DNA of 64,000 nt. Source: Jannaschia donghaensis (GTDB taxonomy: Bacteria; Pseudomonadota; Alphaproteobacteria; Rhodobacterales; Rhodobacteraceae). Below are positions 47,987 to 56,650 of the stretch, in pieces. Location: assembly GCF_001403795.1 (NCBI RefSeq), contig NZ_CXSU01000012.1, positions 299,669 to 363,668 of the forward strand, read 5' to 3'. Under the pieces are notes generated by a model. It worked only from the letters and a program-made list of their open reading frames with translations. It was not told the DNA's origin and searched no databases. Every line of letters begins with the position of its first letter. The stretch's first letter is position 1. The position numbers and the translations under genes were made by a program.

Positions 47987-48922
47987 TTAGCCGTTCAGAT
48001 GAGCCGCGATCCGGTCGTAGATTTTCGTGCGCAAGACGGCGTTTTCCATCAGCGCCTCGTGCCGGGCACCGTCGATGATTTCCAGCGTTCCATCTTCCCA
48101 CGATCCCATGCGGACATGGATCGCATCGGCCGAGACGATGGCTTCGTCCGTGCCAAGGAAGGTCAGCGCGGGCGCAACGGGGGCCGGCGCGCGGGCGCAG
48201 GCGTGCATTTCGCGCAGGGCCGCCCAGACCCAGCCGATCGATGGGCCGCCAAGGGCCAGGTCGGGGTGGGTCGTGATCTGCCGTTTCATCCAGGCGAACA
48301 TCTCGGCGTCGCGGGTCAGCAGGTTGCCGTCGAACGGCGCGCCCGCCGGGTCGGCGACCTTGCCCGAACCGGGCGCGCTTTGCTCTCCGAAGCCGAGCGA
48401 CGCGGCCGCCGCGGAAACCGTCCAGCCCATGAAGCGGCGATGCGGTGTCAGTTGCAGGCCCCACATCGGGGCCGAAAACACGGCGCGGCGGAACACCGCC
48501 GGGCGGCGCATCAACGCACGCAACGCGATCAGGCCACCCATCGAATGGCCCAGGATGTGCCAGGGCCGCGGCATGTCCAATTCGGTACACAAGTCCAGAA
48601 TCCCATCAACGTCGGCCTGGAACTCGCTGAAATCGTTCACGTGGCCGATCTTGCGATCGCCAGTTGCGCGTGGGGAAAGCCCTTGGCCGCGCACATCGAC
48701 GACCGCGCTGGCATAGCCATGGGCGGCCATCCGAACGGCGGCATCGGAATATTTCTCGATATATTCCGTCCGGCCCGGCACGATCAGCAGGGTGCCGCGC
48801 GTACCTTCAGGCCAGACGCCGATACGGATCGGAATTCCGTCCGCCGTCGTCACCCAATGGGCGCGCCCATGGGGCGGCCCGGCGGCGACGTCGGCGTGGT
48901 ACGGGGCCTTGGGAAAGGTCAC
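47987..48922 (-). CDS. Alpha/beta hydrolase, lysophospholipase-like
   Basis: 311 residues of the Hydrolase_4 family with the nucleophile elbow ILGHSMGGLIA (Ser in GHSMG) and probable catalytic Asp (FLGTDEAIV) and His (IDGARHEALM) near the C-terminus. No signal peptide is seen. A GTG at 48922, just after the SCP2 stop and with AAGG in the spacer, is taken as the start; the alternative GTG at 48949 adds nine residues. Substrate is unknown, perhaps monoacylglycerol or lysophospholipid. Confidence 0.85.
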   Translation of the reverse strand: MTFPKAPYHADVAAGPPHGRAHWVTTADGIPIRIGVWPEGTRGTLLIVPGRTEYIEKYSDAAVRMAAHGYASAVVDVRGQGLSPRATGDRKIGHVNDFSEFQADVDGILDLCTELDMPRPWHILGHSMGGLIALRALMRRPAVFRRAVFSAPMWGLQLTPHRRFMGWTVSAAAASLGFGEQSAPGSGKVADPAGAPFDGNLLTRDAEMFAWMKRQITTHPDLALGGPSIGWVWAALREMHACARAPAPVAPALTFLGTDEAIVSADAIHVRMGSWEDGTLEIIDGARHEALMENAVLRTKIYDRIAAHLNG

Positions 48923-48932
48923 CGCGTCGGCC

Positions 48933-49217
48933 TTACGACAGTTCGGCACCCAGCTTCATGGCCTGGCCCATATCGCCGTCAACCGACAGTTTGCCGGTCA
49001 TGAACGCGGAGGTCGGGTTCACGTCGCCGTCAAGGATGCCCTTGAAGGTCTCCGCATCGGCGGTCATCGTGCACTCGGCCTCTTCGTCTCCGGCGCGCAC
49101 GCCAGCGGAATCGACCATGATCGCGCCCTCGTCTTCGATGACGAACTTGACGCTGCCGTCGAAGGTGCCAATCTTTGCACTAAGCTGCGTGACGGCCTCG
49201 TTGATGATGTCGCTCAT
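48933..49217 (-). CDS. SCP2 sterol-binding-domain protein
   Basis: A 94-residue small protein containing only an SCP2-type lipid-binding domain: VKFVIEDEGAIMVDSAGV, CTMTADAETFKGILDGDVNPTSAFMTGKLSVDGD and MGQAMKLGAE. Such proteins carry acyl or sterol lipids. Only 10 nt separate it from the hydrolase start, so a lipid-related pairing is plausible. Divergent from the TPR gene. Confidence 0.92.
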   Translation of the reverse strand: MSDIINEAVTQLSAKIGTFDGSVKFVIEDEGAIMVDSAGVRAGDEEAECTMTADAETFKGILDGDVNPTSAFMTGKLSVDGDMGQAMKLGAELS

Positions 49218-49269
49218 GTCAGTCCTTTGAATGCTGATCGCCGAAACGGCGGATGGGGTCCTAGACAGG

Positions 49270-49866
49270 ATGATTGACCTGCGCGTCACTCTCAAGGCCC
49301 TGATGGTCATCGCCGCGTGTTCTTACGCCACGTTTTCCATGGCCCAAGCCGTGCCAGACGCGCAACCCGAGGTTCTGTCCGAAGATCCGCAGGTTCTGCT
49401 GAACCGGTTGGGCACGTTGACCGGCGAAGCGGATGCGGGCGAAGCGGCTCGGCTTGCCGCGGAAATCGTGGAGCGTTGGACCCATTCGGGCAGCGCCGCG
49501 CTCGACCTGCTGCTGCGCCGGGGTCAGGCCGCGATGGAGGAGGGCGAATACCGGCAAGCGATCGCCCATCTGACCGCGCTGACCGACCATGCGCCGGATT
49601 TCGCCGAAGGCTGGAACCAGCGGGCGACTGCCTTTTTCCTGATGGAGGAATACGGTGCCGCCATCGCGGACATCGAACAGGTCCTGATCCTGGAGCCGCG
49701 GCATTTCGGCGCGCTCGCCGGTCTGGGGATCATGCTTCAGCAGCTGGGCGACGATGTCGGCGCGTTGCGGGCATTCAAGGCGGCCGCGCAGGTCTATCCC
49801 GCCGAGGAGAATGTGAACCGCGCGATCGAGCAGCTTGAACAGCAGACCGGCGAACGGACCCTCTGA
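49270..49866 (+). CDS. Secreted TPR-repeat protein
   Basis: 198 residues with a signal peptide (1-25, ACSYATFSMAQA). About 70-195 form three or four TPR motifs (ALDLLLRRGQAAMEEGEYRQAI; AEGWNQRATAFFLMEEYGAAI; FGALAGLGIMLQQLGDDVGAL), i.e. a periplasmic scaffold. The ATG at 49270 follows ACAGG; an earlier ATG at 49231 would add a non-signal-like tail. Ends 1 nt before the helicase ATG, implying a shared transcript. Confidence 0.85.
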   Translation: MIDLRVTLKALMVIAACSYATFSMAQAVPDAQPEVLSEDPQVLLNRLGTLTGEADAGEAARLAAEIVERWTHSGSAALDLLLRRGQAAMEEGEYRQAIAHLTALTDHAPDFAEGWNQRATAFFLMEEYGAAIADIEQVLILEPRHFGALAGLGIMLQQLGDDVGALRAFKAAAQVYPAEENVNRAIEQLEQQTGERTL

Positions 49867-49867
49867 C

Positions 49868-52771
49868 ATGGATACCAATCTCGGTCGGGTGACGGCGGTC
49901 CTTGGGCCGACGAACACCGGAAAGACGCATTACGCGATCGAGCGGATGCTGTCGCATCGCACGGGCGTTATCGGCCTGCCGCTGCGCCTTCTGGCGCGGG
50001 AGGTCTATGACCGGATCGTCGCCATTCGCGGGCCGTCGGTCGTGGCCCTGGTCACCGGGGAAGAACGGATCGTACCCGCCCGCGCGGCCTATTGGGTGTG
50101 CACCGTGGAGGCGATGCCCCAAGGGATGGGCACCGATTTCGTCGCGATCGACGAGGTGCAGTTGTGTGCCGACCCAGAACGCGGCCATGTCTTCACCGAC
50201 CGTCTGCTGAACATGCGCGGACAGCATGAGACGTTGTTCATGGGGTCCGACACGATGCGGCCGACCATCGCCGCGCTGGTGCCACGGGTGCAGTTCACGC
50301 GGCGCGAAAGATTCAGCGATCTGACCTACACAGGTCCGAAAAAGATCAGCCGTATGCCCGGTCGGACCGCAATCGTGGGATTTTCGGTTGATAATGTATA
50401 TGCCATCGCCGAGTTGCTGCGCCGTCAAAAGGGCGGTGCGGCGGTGGTGATGGGTGCATTGTCGCCGCGCACGCGCAACGCGCAGGTCGAGATGTACCAG
50501 AACGGGGACGTCGATTATCTGGTGGCGACGGATGCCATCGGCATGGGTCTGAACCTGGATATCAGGCACGTCGCCTTTTCGGCCACATCGAAGTTCGACG
50601 GCCAGCGCATTCGTCCGCTGATGCCACACGAGATGGCGCAGATCGCGGGGCGGGCGGGACGCTATATGCAACCGGGAACCTTCGGCGTGACGGGCGAGGC
50701 AGGCCCTCTGGAGGATTTCCAGATCGACGCGATCCAGACCCACAGCTTCAAACCAATCGACCGGTTGATGTGGCGCAACGACCGCCTAGAATTTGGCACG
50801 CCCGAAGCGCTGATCGCATCGCTCGAAGCACCGAGTCCCGACATGATGCTGGTCCGGGGGCGGCAGGCCGACGACTTGTCGTCGTTGCGCACCCTGAACG
50901 AGCTGGAGGGCGTCGCTGGCCGCATTCGCGACGCGCGCGACGTGCGTTTGTTGTGGGATGTCTGCCGCATTCCCGACTTTCAGGGGATCAGCCACGGGGA
51001 GCATACGACGATGCTGGCCCGGATCTTCGGTTTCCTACACGAACGCGGGCGGGTCGACGGCGATTGGCTGGCACGCCAGATCAAGCGCATCGACAAGACG
51101 GCGGGCGACATCGACATGTTGTCCAAGCGGTTGGCATATATCCGCACTTGGACGTATGTTGCGCAGCGAAAAGGCTGGGTGGACAACGAGGCGCATTGGC
51201 GCGATGCCACGCGGGCGGTAGAAGACCGCCTGTCGGACGCGCTTCACCATGCGCTGACAAATCGGTTCGTCGACCGGCGGACAAGCGTGCTGCTGCGGCG
51301 GCTGAAGATGAAGGAGGGCCTTTTGGCCGACATCAACGACAAGGGCGAAGTGAGCGTCGAGGGCGAGACTCTGGGTCGCCTCGAAGGGTTCCGCTTCCAT
51401 CAGACCGGCACGACCGGTCCGGACGAGGCGAAGACCGTGCGACAGGCGGCAACGCAGGCTTTGCGGCCCGAGTTTCATCTGCGCGCCGACCGTTTTTACA
51501 ACGCGCCGGACACGGAGATGGATTTCACCGAGCAGGGTGGCCTCATGTGGGGCGATCAGGCCGTCGGAAAATTGGTCAAGGGGTCAGAGGCTCTCAGGCC
51601 AGGCGTGGAGGCCTTCGTCGACGATGACGCGGGTCCTGAAGTCATGCAGAGGGTCACGCGCCGCCTGCAGCATTTCATCGACCGCAAGGTCGCCGCCGCG
51701 ATGGAGCCGTTGATCGAGATGTCCAAGGACGAGGCCGTCACCGGCCTCGCCCGCGGCTTCGCGTTTCGCATGTTGGAGAATTTCGGCATCTTGTCGCGGC
51801 AAGACGTTGCCACCGAGGTGAAGGAGCTGGACCAGGACGCACGCGGGCAGCTGCGCAAGCACGGCATCCGCTTCGGCCAATTTACGATTTTCCAACAGCT
51901 TCTGCTCAAGCCCGCGCCGACGCGTCTTCGGCTGGTGCTGTGGTCGCTGTGGAACGACCTTCAGGAGTTCCCCGAAGCACCGCCCCCCGGTCTGGTCACC
52001 GTGCCGGCCGCGCAGGGTGCACCGCAGGGGTATTACACCATGGCGGGTTATCGTCTGGCCGGCGCGCGCGCGATCCGCATCGATATGCTGGAGCGGTTGG
52101 CCGATCTGCTGCGCCCCGCCGATTCCCGTGGCGGGTTCGAGGGGACGGCCGACATGCTGTCGATCACTGGTATGACGCTGGAACAATTCGCCGATCTGAT
52201 GGGCGGGCTGGGGTATGCCGCCGACAAGGGCGAGCGTCCGAAGATGAAGGCCGCGGCCCCCGACACGCCGCCCGCACCGACGACACCGGACGCGCCTATC
52301 GTGCCCGAACCACCGACGCAGCCCGACGTGCCGACACCCGACACGCCGCCGGCCCCAGACATACCCGATGCGCCCATCGTGCCCGTCACCCCCGAGGAAA
52401 CACCGCCGGAGCCACCGGTCGAGCTTCCGGCGCAGGACCCCGACATGCCGCCCGTCGAGGTTCCCGGCACGCCACCGGCCGAGGTGCCCGTGCAGACCGC
52501 CGAAGCCGAAGCACCGGAAACGGAAGTTTTCTATACTTTCACCTGGGCCCCGCGCCGCCAGAACACGCGCGGGCCGCGACGGGAGGGGCAGGGCGATCGC
52601 CAACCGCGCAAGGGCGGCAAACCGCAGGGCAAGGGCGGACCGCGCCGGGACGGCGGCATGGGCAAGGACGGCAGTTCCGGTCCCAAGAGTTATGAGGCCA
52701 AGCCAAAGCGGGACAAGCCGATCGACCCGGATAATCCTTTTGCGGCCCTGGCCGCGCTCAAGGAAAAGTGA
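49868..52771 (+). CDS. SUV3-like superfamily 2 helicase with disordered C-terminal tail
   Basis: 967 residues. The N-terminal SF2 helicase has Walker A GPTNTGKT (13-20), motif II DEVQ (95-98) and motif VI QIAGRAGRYMQ, like mitochondrial SUV3 and its alphaproteobacterial homologues. Helicase and accessory helical domains fill ~1-790. Residues ~795-890 are Pro/Thr/Asp/Glu-rich with near repeats (TPDAPIVPEP / IPDAPIVPVT), and ~894-967 are basic and Gly/Arg-rich (RGPRREGQGDRQPRKGG). The tail may bind RNA or a partner. An S4 gene overlaps its end by GTGA. RNA unwinding for decay is inferred from SUV3. Confidence 0.85.
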   Translation: MDTNLGRVTAVLGPTNTGKTHYAIERMLSHRTGVIGLPLRLLAREVYDRIVAIRGPSVVALVTGEERIVPARAAYWVCTVEAMPQGMGTDFVAIDEVQLCADPERGHVFTDRLLNMRGQHETLFMGSDTMRPTIAALVPRVQFTRRERFSDLTYTGPKKISRMPGRTAIVGFSVDNVYAIAELLRRQKGGAAVVMGALSPRTRNAQVEMYQNGDVDYLVATDAIGMGLNLDIRHVAFSATSKFDGQRIRPLMPHEMAQIAGRAGRYMQPGTFGVTGEAGPLEDFQIDAIQTHSFKPIDRLMWRNDRLEFGTPEALIASLEAPSPDMMLVRGRQADDLSSLRTLNELEGVAGRIRDARDVRLLWDVCRIPDFQGISHGEHTTMLARIFGFLHERGRVDGDWLARQIKRIDKTAGDIDMLSKRLAYIRTWTYVAQRKGWVDNEAHWRDATRAVEDRLSDALHHALTNRFVDRRTSVLLRRLKMKEGLLADINDKGEVSVEGETLGRLEGFRFHQTGTTGPDEAKTVRQAATQALRPEFHLRADRFYNAPDTEMDFTEQGGLMWGDQAVGKLVKGSEALRPGVEAFVDDDAGPEVMQRVTRRLQHFIDRKVAAAMEPLIEMSKDEAVTGLARGFAFRMLENFGILSRQDVATEVKELDQDARGQLRKHGIRFGQFTIFQQLLLKPAPTRLRLVLWSLWNDLQEFPEAPPPGLVTVPAAQGAPQGYYTMAGYRLAGARAIRIDMLERLADLLRPADSRGGFEGTADMLSITGMTLEQFADLMGGLGYAADKGERPKMKAAAPDTPPAPTTPDAPIVPEPPTQPDVPTPDTPPAPDIPDAPIVPVTPEETPPEPPVELPAQDPDMPPVEVPGTPPAEVPVQTAEAEAPETEVFYTFTWAPRRQNTRGPRREGQGDRQPRKGGKPQGKGGPRRDGGMGKDGSSGPKSYEAKPKRDKPIDPDNPFAALAALKEK

Positions 52772-53151
52772 GCGACGCGTCCGGTAAGCAGCGAATCGAC
52801 AAGTGGCTCTGGCAGGCGCGATTTTTTAAGACGCGCACGCTGGCCGCCCGTGTCGTGGCCGGTGGACGCGTTCGCCTGAACGAGGAGAGGGTCACGAAGG
52901 GAAGCACGACCGTGTCGCCCGGTGATATTCTGACCTTCGCCCAGGCCGACCATATCCGCGTGGTGGCGATCATCGGGCTGCCGACGCGGCGGGGGCCGGC
53001 GGCGGAAGCGCAGGCGCTTTACGACGATCGATCACCGGCCCCCGTGGCCCGGGTGGGTCCCCGTCCGACGGGACGCGACCGGCGCCGAATGCAGTCCGAC
53101 CTCACGGAATTGCGAGGCTGGTCCGGATCGGACCCGACCTCGCTTGAATGA
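52768..53151 (+). CDS. S4-domain RNA-binding protein, Hsp15-like
   Basis: 127 residues with an N-terminal S4 domain (IDKWLWQARFFKTRTLAARVVAGGRVRLN), the heat-shock protein 15 (YrfH/HslR) type that binds RNA or stalled ribosomal 50S subunits. The C-terminal third is basic and low in complexity. The GTG start lies inside the helicase stop (GTGA), so expression is coupled to it. An RNA-surveillance role alongside the helicase is inference. Confidence 0.9.
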   Translation: MSDASGKQRIDKWLWQARFFKTRTLAARVVAGGRVRLNEERVTKGSTTVSPGDILTFAQADHIRVVAIIGLPTRRGPAAEAQALYDDRSPAPVARVGPRPTGRDRRRMQSDLTELRGWSGSDPTSLE

Positions 53152-53202
53152 CCCGCACGGGGTCGCTAGACCGCCCGTGACGCCGCCGAAGGATCCCATC
53201 CC

Positions 53203-53538
53203 ATGACCTATATCGTCAACGATGCCTGCATCGCCTGCAAATACACTGACTGCGTCGAAGTGTGCCCCGTGGATTGCTTCTACGAGGGCGAGAACATGTT
53301 GGTCATCCATCCCGATGAATGCATCGACTGCGGTGTCTGCGAGCCGGAGTGTCCTGCCGACGCGATACGCCCCGATACCGAGCCGGACATGGAGAAATGG
53401 GTCGAGTTCAATCGCAAGTATTCGGAACTCTGGCCCGTCATCATCTCCAAAAAGGACCCGCTGCCAACGGCGGAGGAGATGGATGGCAAGGACGGCAAGA
53501 TGGATCTCTTCTCCGAAGCGCCAGGCGAGGGCGGCTGA
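53203..53538 (+). CDS. fdxA: Ferredoxin FdxA (7Fe-8S type)
   Basis: 111 residues. Cysteine spacing C9-x2-C12-x4-C17-x3-C21 with C25, then C40-x2-C43-x2-C46-x3-C50 fits a [3Fe-4S]/[4Fe-4S] ferredoxin of the FdxA type. The acidic C-terminal extension is usual. Cytosolic electron carrier, partner unknown. It begins 51 nt after the S4 gene. Confidence 0.95.
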   Translation: MTYIVNDACIACKYTDCVEVCPVDCFYEGENMLVIHPDECIDCGVCEPECPADAIRPDTEPDMEKWVEFNRKYSELWPVIISKKDPLPTAEEMDGKDGKMDLFSEAPGEGG

Positions 53539-53713
53539 AAGCCCCTTGTCGCCCGCGGTATTTGGGTCAGCCCCCATGTCCCTTTCGCAGAAGCCGTTTT
53601 TGTGATATGCTTTGCATAAGCGCGGTCGATACTGTCTGCGTCGACTGCCAAATCAATGGCTTGGTGTGCGCATCTGCTGCGTTTGCATCGGCTAACATAA
53701 AAGCGCGTCATGC

Positions 53714-53747
53714 CAGGCGACGGGAGAGCCCGTGGCCTGAGTTTTTT
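53714..53747 (+). terminator. Rho-independent terminator just upstream of carD
   Basis: CAGGC, G and ACGGG (53714-53724) pair with CCCGT, G and GCCTG (53729-53739) around AGAG, leaving one G-G mismatch, and TTTTTT follows at 53742-53747. It lies 170 nt after fdxA and 46 nt before the carD ATG, with no annotated gene directly before it. It could stop fdxA readthrough, attenuate carD, or end a small RNA. Confidence 0.7.
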
Positions 53748-53793
53748 GCGGCCCGACCGGCCCAGGCGCACCCGAGACATCGAAAGGATGCCC

Positions 53794-54309
53794 ATGTCCA
53801 AGAAGCCCGAATTCCGCCCGAATGATTTCGTCGTCTACCCCGCGCACGGCGTGGGCCAGATCGTGAAGATCGAAAAGCAGGAGGTCGCGGGCCTGGAGCT
53901 TGAGCTTTTCGTGATCAACTTCGTCAAGGACAAGATGACCCTTCGCGTGCCGACCAACAAGGCCAGCGATGTGGGGATGCGGTCCCTGTCGTCGCCCGAT
54001 GTCGTCGAAAAGGCGATGACCACGCTCAAGGGCAAGGCGCGCGTGAAGCGGGCCATGTGGTCGCGCCGCGCGCAGGAATACGAAGCCAAGATCAATTCCG
54101 GTGACCTGATCGCGATTGCGGAGGTCGTGCGCGACCTGCACCGCAACGATGAACAGCGCGAGCAATCCTACTCCGAGCGGCAGCTTTACGAAGCCGCGCT
54201 GGATCGTCTGACCCGCGAACTTGCGGCCGTGAACAAGGACATGGACGAGGATGGCGCGCTCAAGGCCGTGGACGAAGTCCTGTCGTCGCGTCCGCCCGCC
54301 GCCGCCTGA
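53794..54309 (+). CDS. carD: CarD-family transcription regulator
   Basis: 171 residues: an N-terminal CarD/CdnL (TRCF RID) domain (FRPNDFVVYPAHGVGQIVKIEKQEV) that binds RNA polymerase beta, and a helical C-terminal domain (WSRRAQEYEAKINSGDLIAIAEVVRDL) that contacts promoter DNA. CarD stabilises open complexes at rRNA and other promoters in alphaproteobacteria. I start at ATG 53794; an in-frame ATG six nt upstream is also possible. The leader contains a terminator hairpin, and a further terminator follows the gene. Confidence 0.95.
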   Translation: MSKKPEFRPNDFVVYPAHGVGQIVKIEKQEVAGLELELFVINFVKDKMTLRVPTNKASDVGMRSLSSPDVVEKAMTTLKGKARVKRAMWSRRAQEYEAKINSGDLIAIAEVVRDLHRNDEQREQSYSERQLYEAALDRLTRELAAVNKDMDEDGALKAVDEVLSSRPPAAA

Positions 54310-54329
54310 GGCCAGAGTCTTCGATTGCC

Positions 54330-54355
54330 GAACGGGGTCCCTTGGGGCCCCGTTC
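54330..54355. terminator. Terminator after carD
   Basis: GAACGGGGTCCC (54330-54341) and GGGGCCCCGTTC (54344-54355) form a 12-bp stem with one G-T pair and a TT loop; TTCGTTTC follows. It lies between convergent carD and the zincin gene. Confidence 0.8.
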
Positions 54356-54361
54356 TTCGTT

Positions 54362-54748
54362 TCAGGTCCACCATTCGTCGATGGCCGCGATGTCGTCGTC
54401 GGACCATCCGAAATGGTGCGCGAATTCGTGAACGGTGACATGCGCCACCAGCGCATCGAACGCCACGTCGCCGCGTTCAGCCCATTCATCCAGGATCGGA
54501 CGGCGGAACAGGGTCACCGTCGACGGCGGTTCGGGCTGGGACGGATCGCGCTGCGTCAGGGCCAGGCCGTCGTAGAGGCCGGTCAGTTCATAGGCGCTTG
54601 GGATGTCCATCTCTTCCAGCAGGGCATCGTCGGGCCAATCCTCCACGACGATCCGCACATCGGCGGCAAGTCCCGCGAACGGGGCGGGAAACCCGGCGCG
54701 TGTGGCCTCGGCGATGCGCTGTACGTCGTCGGCCCCCGGCGCGATCAT
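54362..54748 (-). CDS. Zincin-like metallopeptidase family protein
   Basis: 128 residues of the small 'zincin' type (PF06262-like). The zinc-binding HExxHxxG motif is VHEFAHHFG near the C-terminus, with acidic neighbours (SDDDIAAID). Other conserved parts are VRIVVEDWPDD and ELTGLYDGLAL. The substrate is unknown. Start ATG at 54746-54748 overlaps the VOC-like gene's stop (ATGA), so the two are co-translated. Confidence 0.9.
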   Translation of the reverse strand: MIAPGADDVQRIAEATRAGFPAPFAGLAADVRIVVEDWPDDALLEEMDIPSAYELTGLYDGLALTQRDPSQPEPPSTVTLFRRPILDEWAERGDVAFDALVAHVTVHEFAHHFGWSDDDIAAIDEWWT

Positions 54749-55347
54749 TCGATGTCGCGCAGGCCCGCGGGCGTCGCGATCTGCGCGGCGATCCTGCGGG
54801 GACCGACGCCGATGGTGATGCGCGGGTCGTCGATAAGTCGCTCCAGGATCATGGCAAGATCCGCGCCTTTGGGATGAGTCAGCGCCAGCGCATTCAGCCG
54901 CATCCCGCTGTCGACAAAGGCCGGGGCCGGGCTGTCCCATTGGATAAGAGCGGGAAAACACCCGTCGAACGGCAGAATGCCGTCATCGGGCACCGCCATG
55001 CGCCAGCGATACGGTCCCCGTTCGAACCGAAGGGCGCGGCCCGCTTCGGGGAAATTCGCGAGGACGGCATCAAGATCCCCGGTTCGTGCGATCCAGTTGC
55101 CGACACGGGGCACCCCGATGCGACGGTCCAGATTGAACCAGCGGGGGTGGGGCGGCGGCGGGGCGGCGGGATCGACGGCGATGACCTCCAGATATTCGCC
55201 GGACCCCAGACCGGACAACCGATTGTGCGTGCCCATGAGCGCGTGCGTGCCGCCCGGCCCCATTTCATGGCCCAACCGGTCCGAGACGAAGGCGCATCCC
55301 TCTTCCAGCGTTGCGGCGGCGATGGCGAAGTGGTCAAAGGTGATCAT
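54745..55347 (-). CDS. VOC/glyoxalase-like protein
   Basis: 200 residues with a VOC-like fold in the first half (MITFDHFAIAAATLEEG, LMGTHNRLSGLGSGEYLEVIAVD), followed by a second region resembling a paired module (LNALALTHPKGADL). Members are metal-dependent lyases, epimerases or resistance proteins; the substrate is unknown. Its ATG overlaps the start of the cyclo-ligase on the other strand, CATG at 55345-55348. It couples to the zincin gene downstream. Confidence 0.75.
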   Translation of the reverse strand: MITFDHFAIAAATLEEGCAFVSDRLGHEMGPGGTHALMGTHNRLSGLGSGEYLEVIAVDPAAPPPPHPRWFNLDRRIGVPRVGNWIARTGDLDAVLANFPEAGRALRFERGPYRWRMAVPDDGILPFDGCFPALIQWDSPAPAFVDSGMRLNALALTHPKGADLAMILERLIDDPRITIGVGPRRIAAQIATPAGLRDIE

Positions 55348-55915
55348 GGGGGATGACGGTAATCCGACGGCGCAGAAGGCGCAATTGCGCAAGCGCTGTC
55401 TTGCGGCGCGCGGCGGCGTGGGCGCGGAGCGGCGCGCGATGGCGGGCACCCGGCTCTATGCGCGCTTGATGGGCCTGCGGGGGCGTACGATCGCCGGCTA
55501 TCTGCCCATCGGGTCCGAAGCCGATCCGACCAACGTCATGCGTGTCTTGTCGCGCGACAATCGTATTTGCGTCCCGGTCGTCACCGCGCGGGGCGCACCG
55601 CTTCGGTTTCGTGAATGGTGGCCCGGATGCGCTTTGGAAACGGGCGATTTCGGTGTGTCGGTTCCAACCGAGGGCGGCTGGCGGGTACCAGACGTCGTGA
55701 TCGTGCCGCTTGTGGGGTTTGACCCGGACGGCGGGCGATTGGGATACGGCGGCGGTTTCTACGACCGTACGCTTGCCGGCATGGGCGACGCGCTGGTCGT
55801 CGGTTTCGCGCTGGAGGCGCAACGCATGCCGACCTTGCCGCAGGACCGGACGGATATCCGATTGCCCTACATCGTGACGGATGCGGGGGTTCACGCGCCC
55901 GGTGGAGCGGCGTAA
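55346..55915 (+). CDS. 5-formyltetrahydrofolate cyclo-ligase
   Basis: 189 residues: ATP-dependent conversion of 5-formyl-THF to methenyl-THF, linking to one-carbon metabolism. Marks: N-terminal KAQLRKRCLAAR, IAGYLPIGSEADP and the ATP-binding GRLGYGGGFYDRTL. The ATG shares the bases of the divergent VOC gene's start, leaving no room for separate promoters between the two coding sequences. Part of the window's folate theme (folE2, folB, folP). 30 nt before rpe. Confidence 0.93.
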   Translation: MGDDGNPTAQKAQLRKRCLAARGGVGAERRAMAGTRLYARLMGLRGRTIAGYLPIGSEADPTNVMRVLSRDNRICVPVVTARGAPLRFREWWPGCALETGDFGVSVPTEGGWRVPDVVIVPLVGFDPDGGRLGYGGGFYDRTLAGMGDALVVGFALEAQRMPTLPQDRTDIRLPYIVTDAGVHAPGGAA

Positions 55916-55945
55916 ACCGGCCGCGACCCAAACCCGGAGGCCGAC

Positions 55946-56650
55946 ATGTCAAATTCCTTCGATCGCAGCCTGAAGATCGCGCCGTCGATCCTGGCCGCCG
56001 ATTTCGCGAACTTCGGCGCGGAGTGCGAAGCAGTCGAGGCGCAGGGGGCCGATTGGGTACACGTCGACGTGATGGACGGTCATTTCGTGCCGAACATCAG
56101 CTTCGGGCCCGCGACCTGTGCCGCGATCCGCCCGCACATCAAGGGCGTCATGGATGTTCATCTGATGATCGCGCCGGTCGATCCGTTCATCGACGCCTTT
56201 GCGCACGCGGGCGCGGACGTCATCACCGCCCATGTCGAAGCGGGACCGCACATCCACCGAACGCTGCAGGCCATTCGCGGGGCCGGAGCCAAGGCCGGTC
56301 TTGCACTGAACCCCGGCACGCCGGTCGAGGCGGCGATACCGCTGCTGGACGACGTCGATCTAGTTTGCGTGATGACGGTCAATCCGGGGTTCGGCGGACA
56401 AAAGTTCATCCATGGCCAGATCGCCAAGATCGAAGCCCTTCGGGCCGCAATCGGCGACCGTCCGGTGCATATCGAGGTCGACGGCGGCGTCGATCCGGTC
56501 ACGGCCCCCCATGTCGTTGCGGCGGGGGCCGATGTGCTGGTCGCCGGATCGGCGGTTTTCAAGGGCGGATCGGTGTCCGACCCCGATCCTTATGGCATCA
56601 ATATCGCCGCGATCCGCAAGGCGGCGGGCGACGGATCGATCCGGGCGTAA
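55946..56650 (+). CDS. rpe: Ribulose-phosphate 3-epimerase
   Basis: A 234-residue TIM-barrel enzyme that interconverts ribulose-5-P and xylulose-5-P in the pentose phosphate or Calvin pathways. Conserved pieces are KIAPSILAADFANFG, VHVDVMDGHFVPNISFGP (metal ligands), MDVHLMIAPVDPFI, MTVNPGFGGQKFI and VDGGVDPVTAP. Length is normal. Its 3' end is antisense to a small membrane protein by 61 nt. Confidence 0.97.
   Translation: MSNSFDRSLKIAPSILAADFANFGAECEAVEAQGADWVHVDVMDGHFVPNISFGPATCAAIRPHIKGVMDVHLMIAPVDPFIDAFAHAGADVITAHVEAGPHIHRTLQAIRGAGAKAGLALNPGTPVEAAIPLLDDVDLVCVMTVNPGFGGQKFIHGQIAKIEALRAAIGDRPVHIEVDGGVDPVTAPHVVAAGADVLVAGSAVFKGGSVSDPDPYGINIAAIRKAAGDGSIRA

Noticed and set aside
47976..47998. 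Hairpin CTGACGGC/GCCGTTCAG between lolD and the hydrolase
   Set aside because: The stem has a bulge and no T tract follows on either strand.
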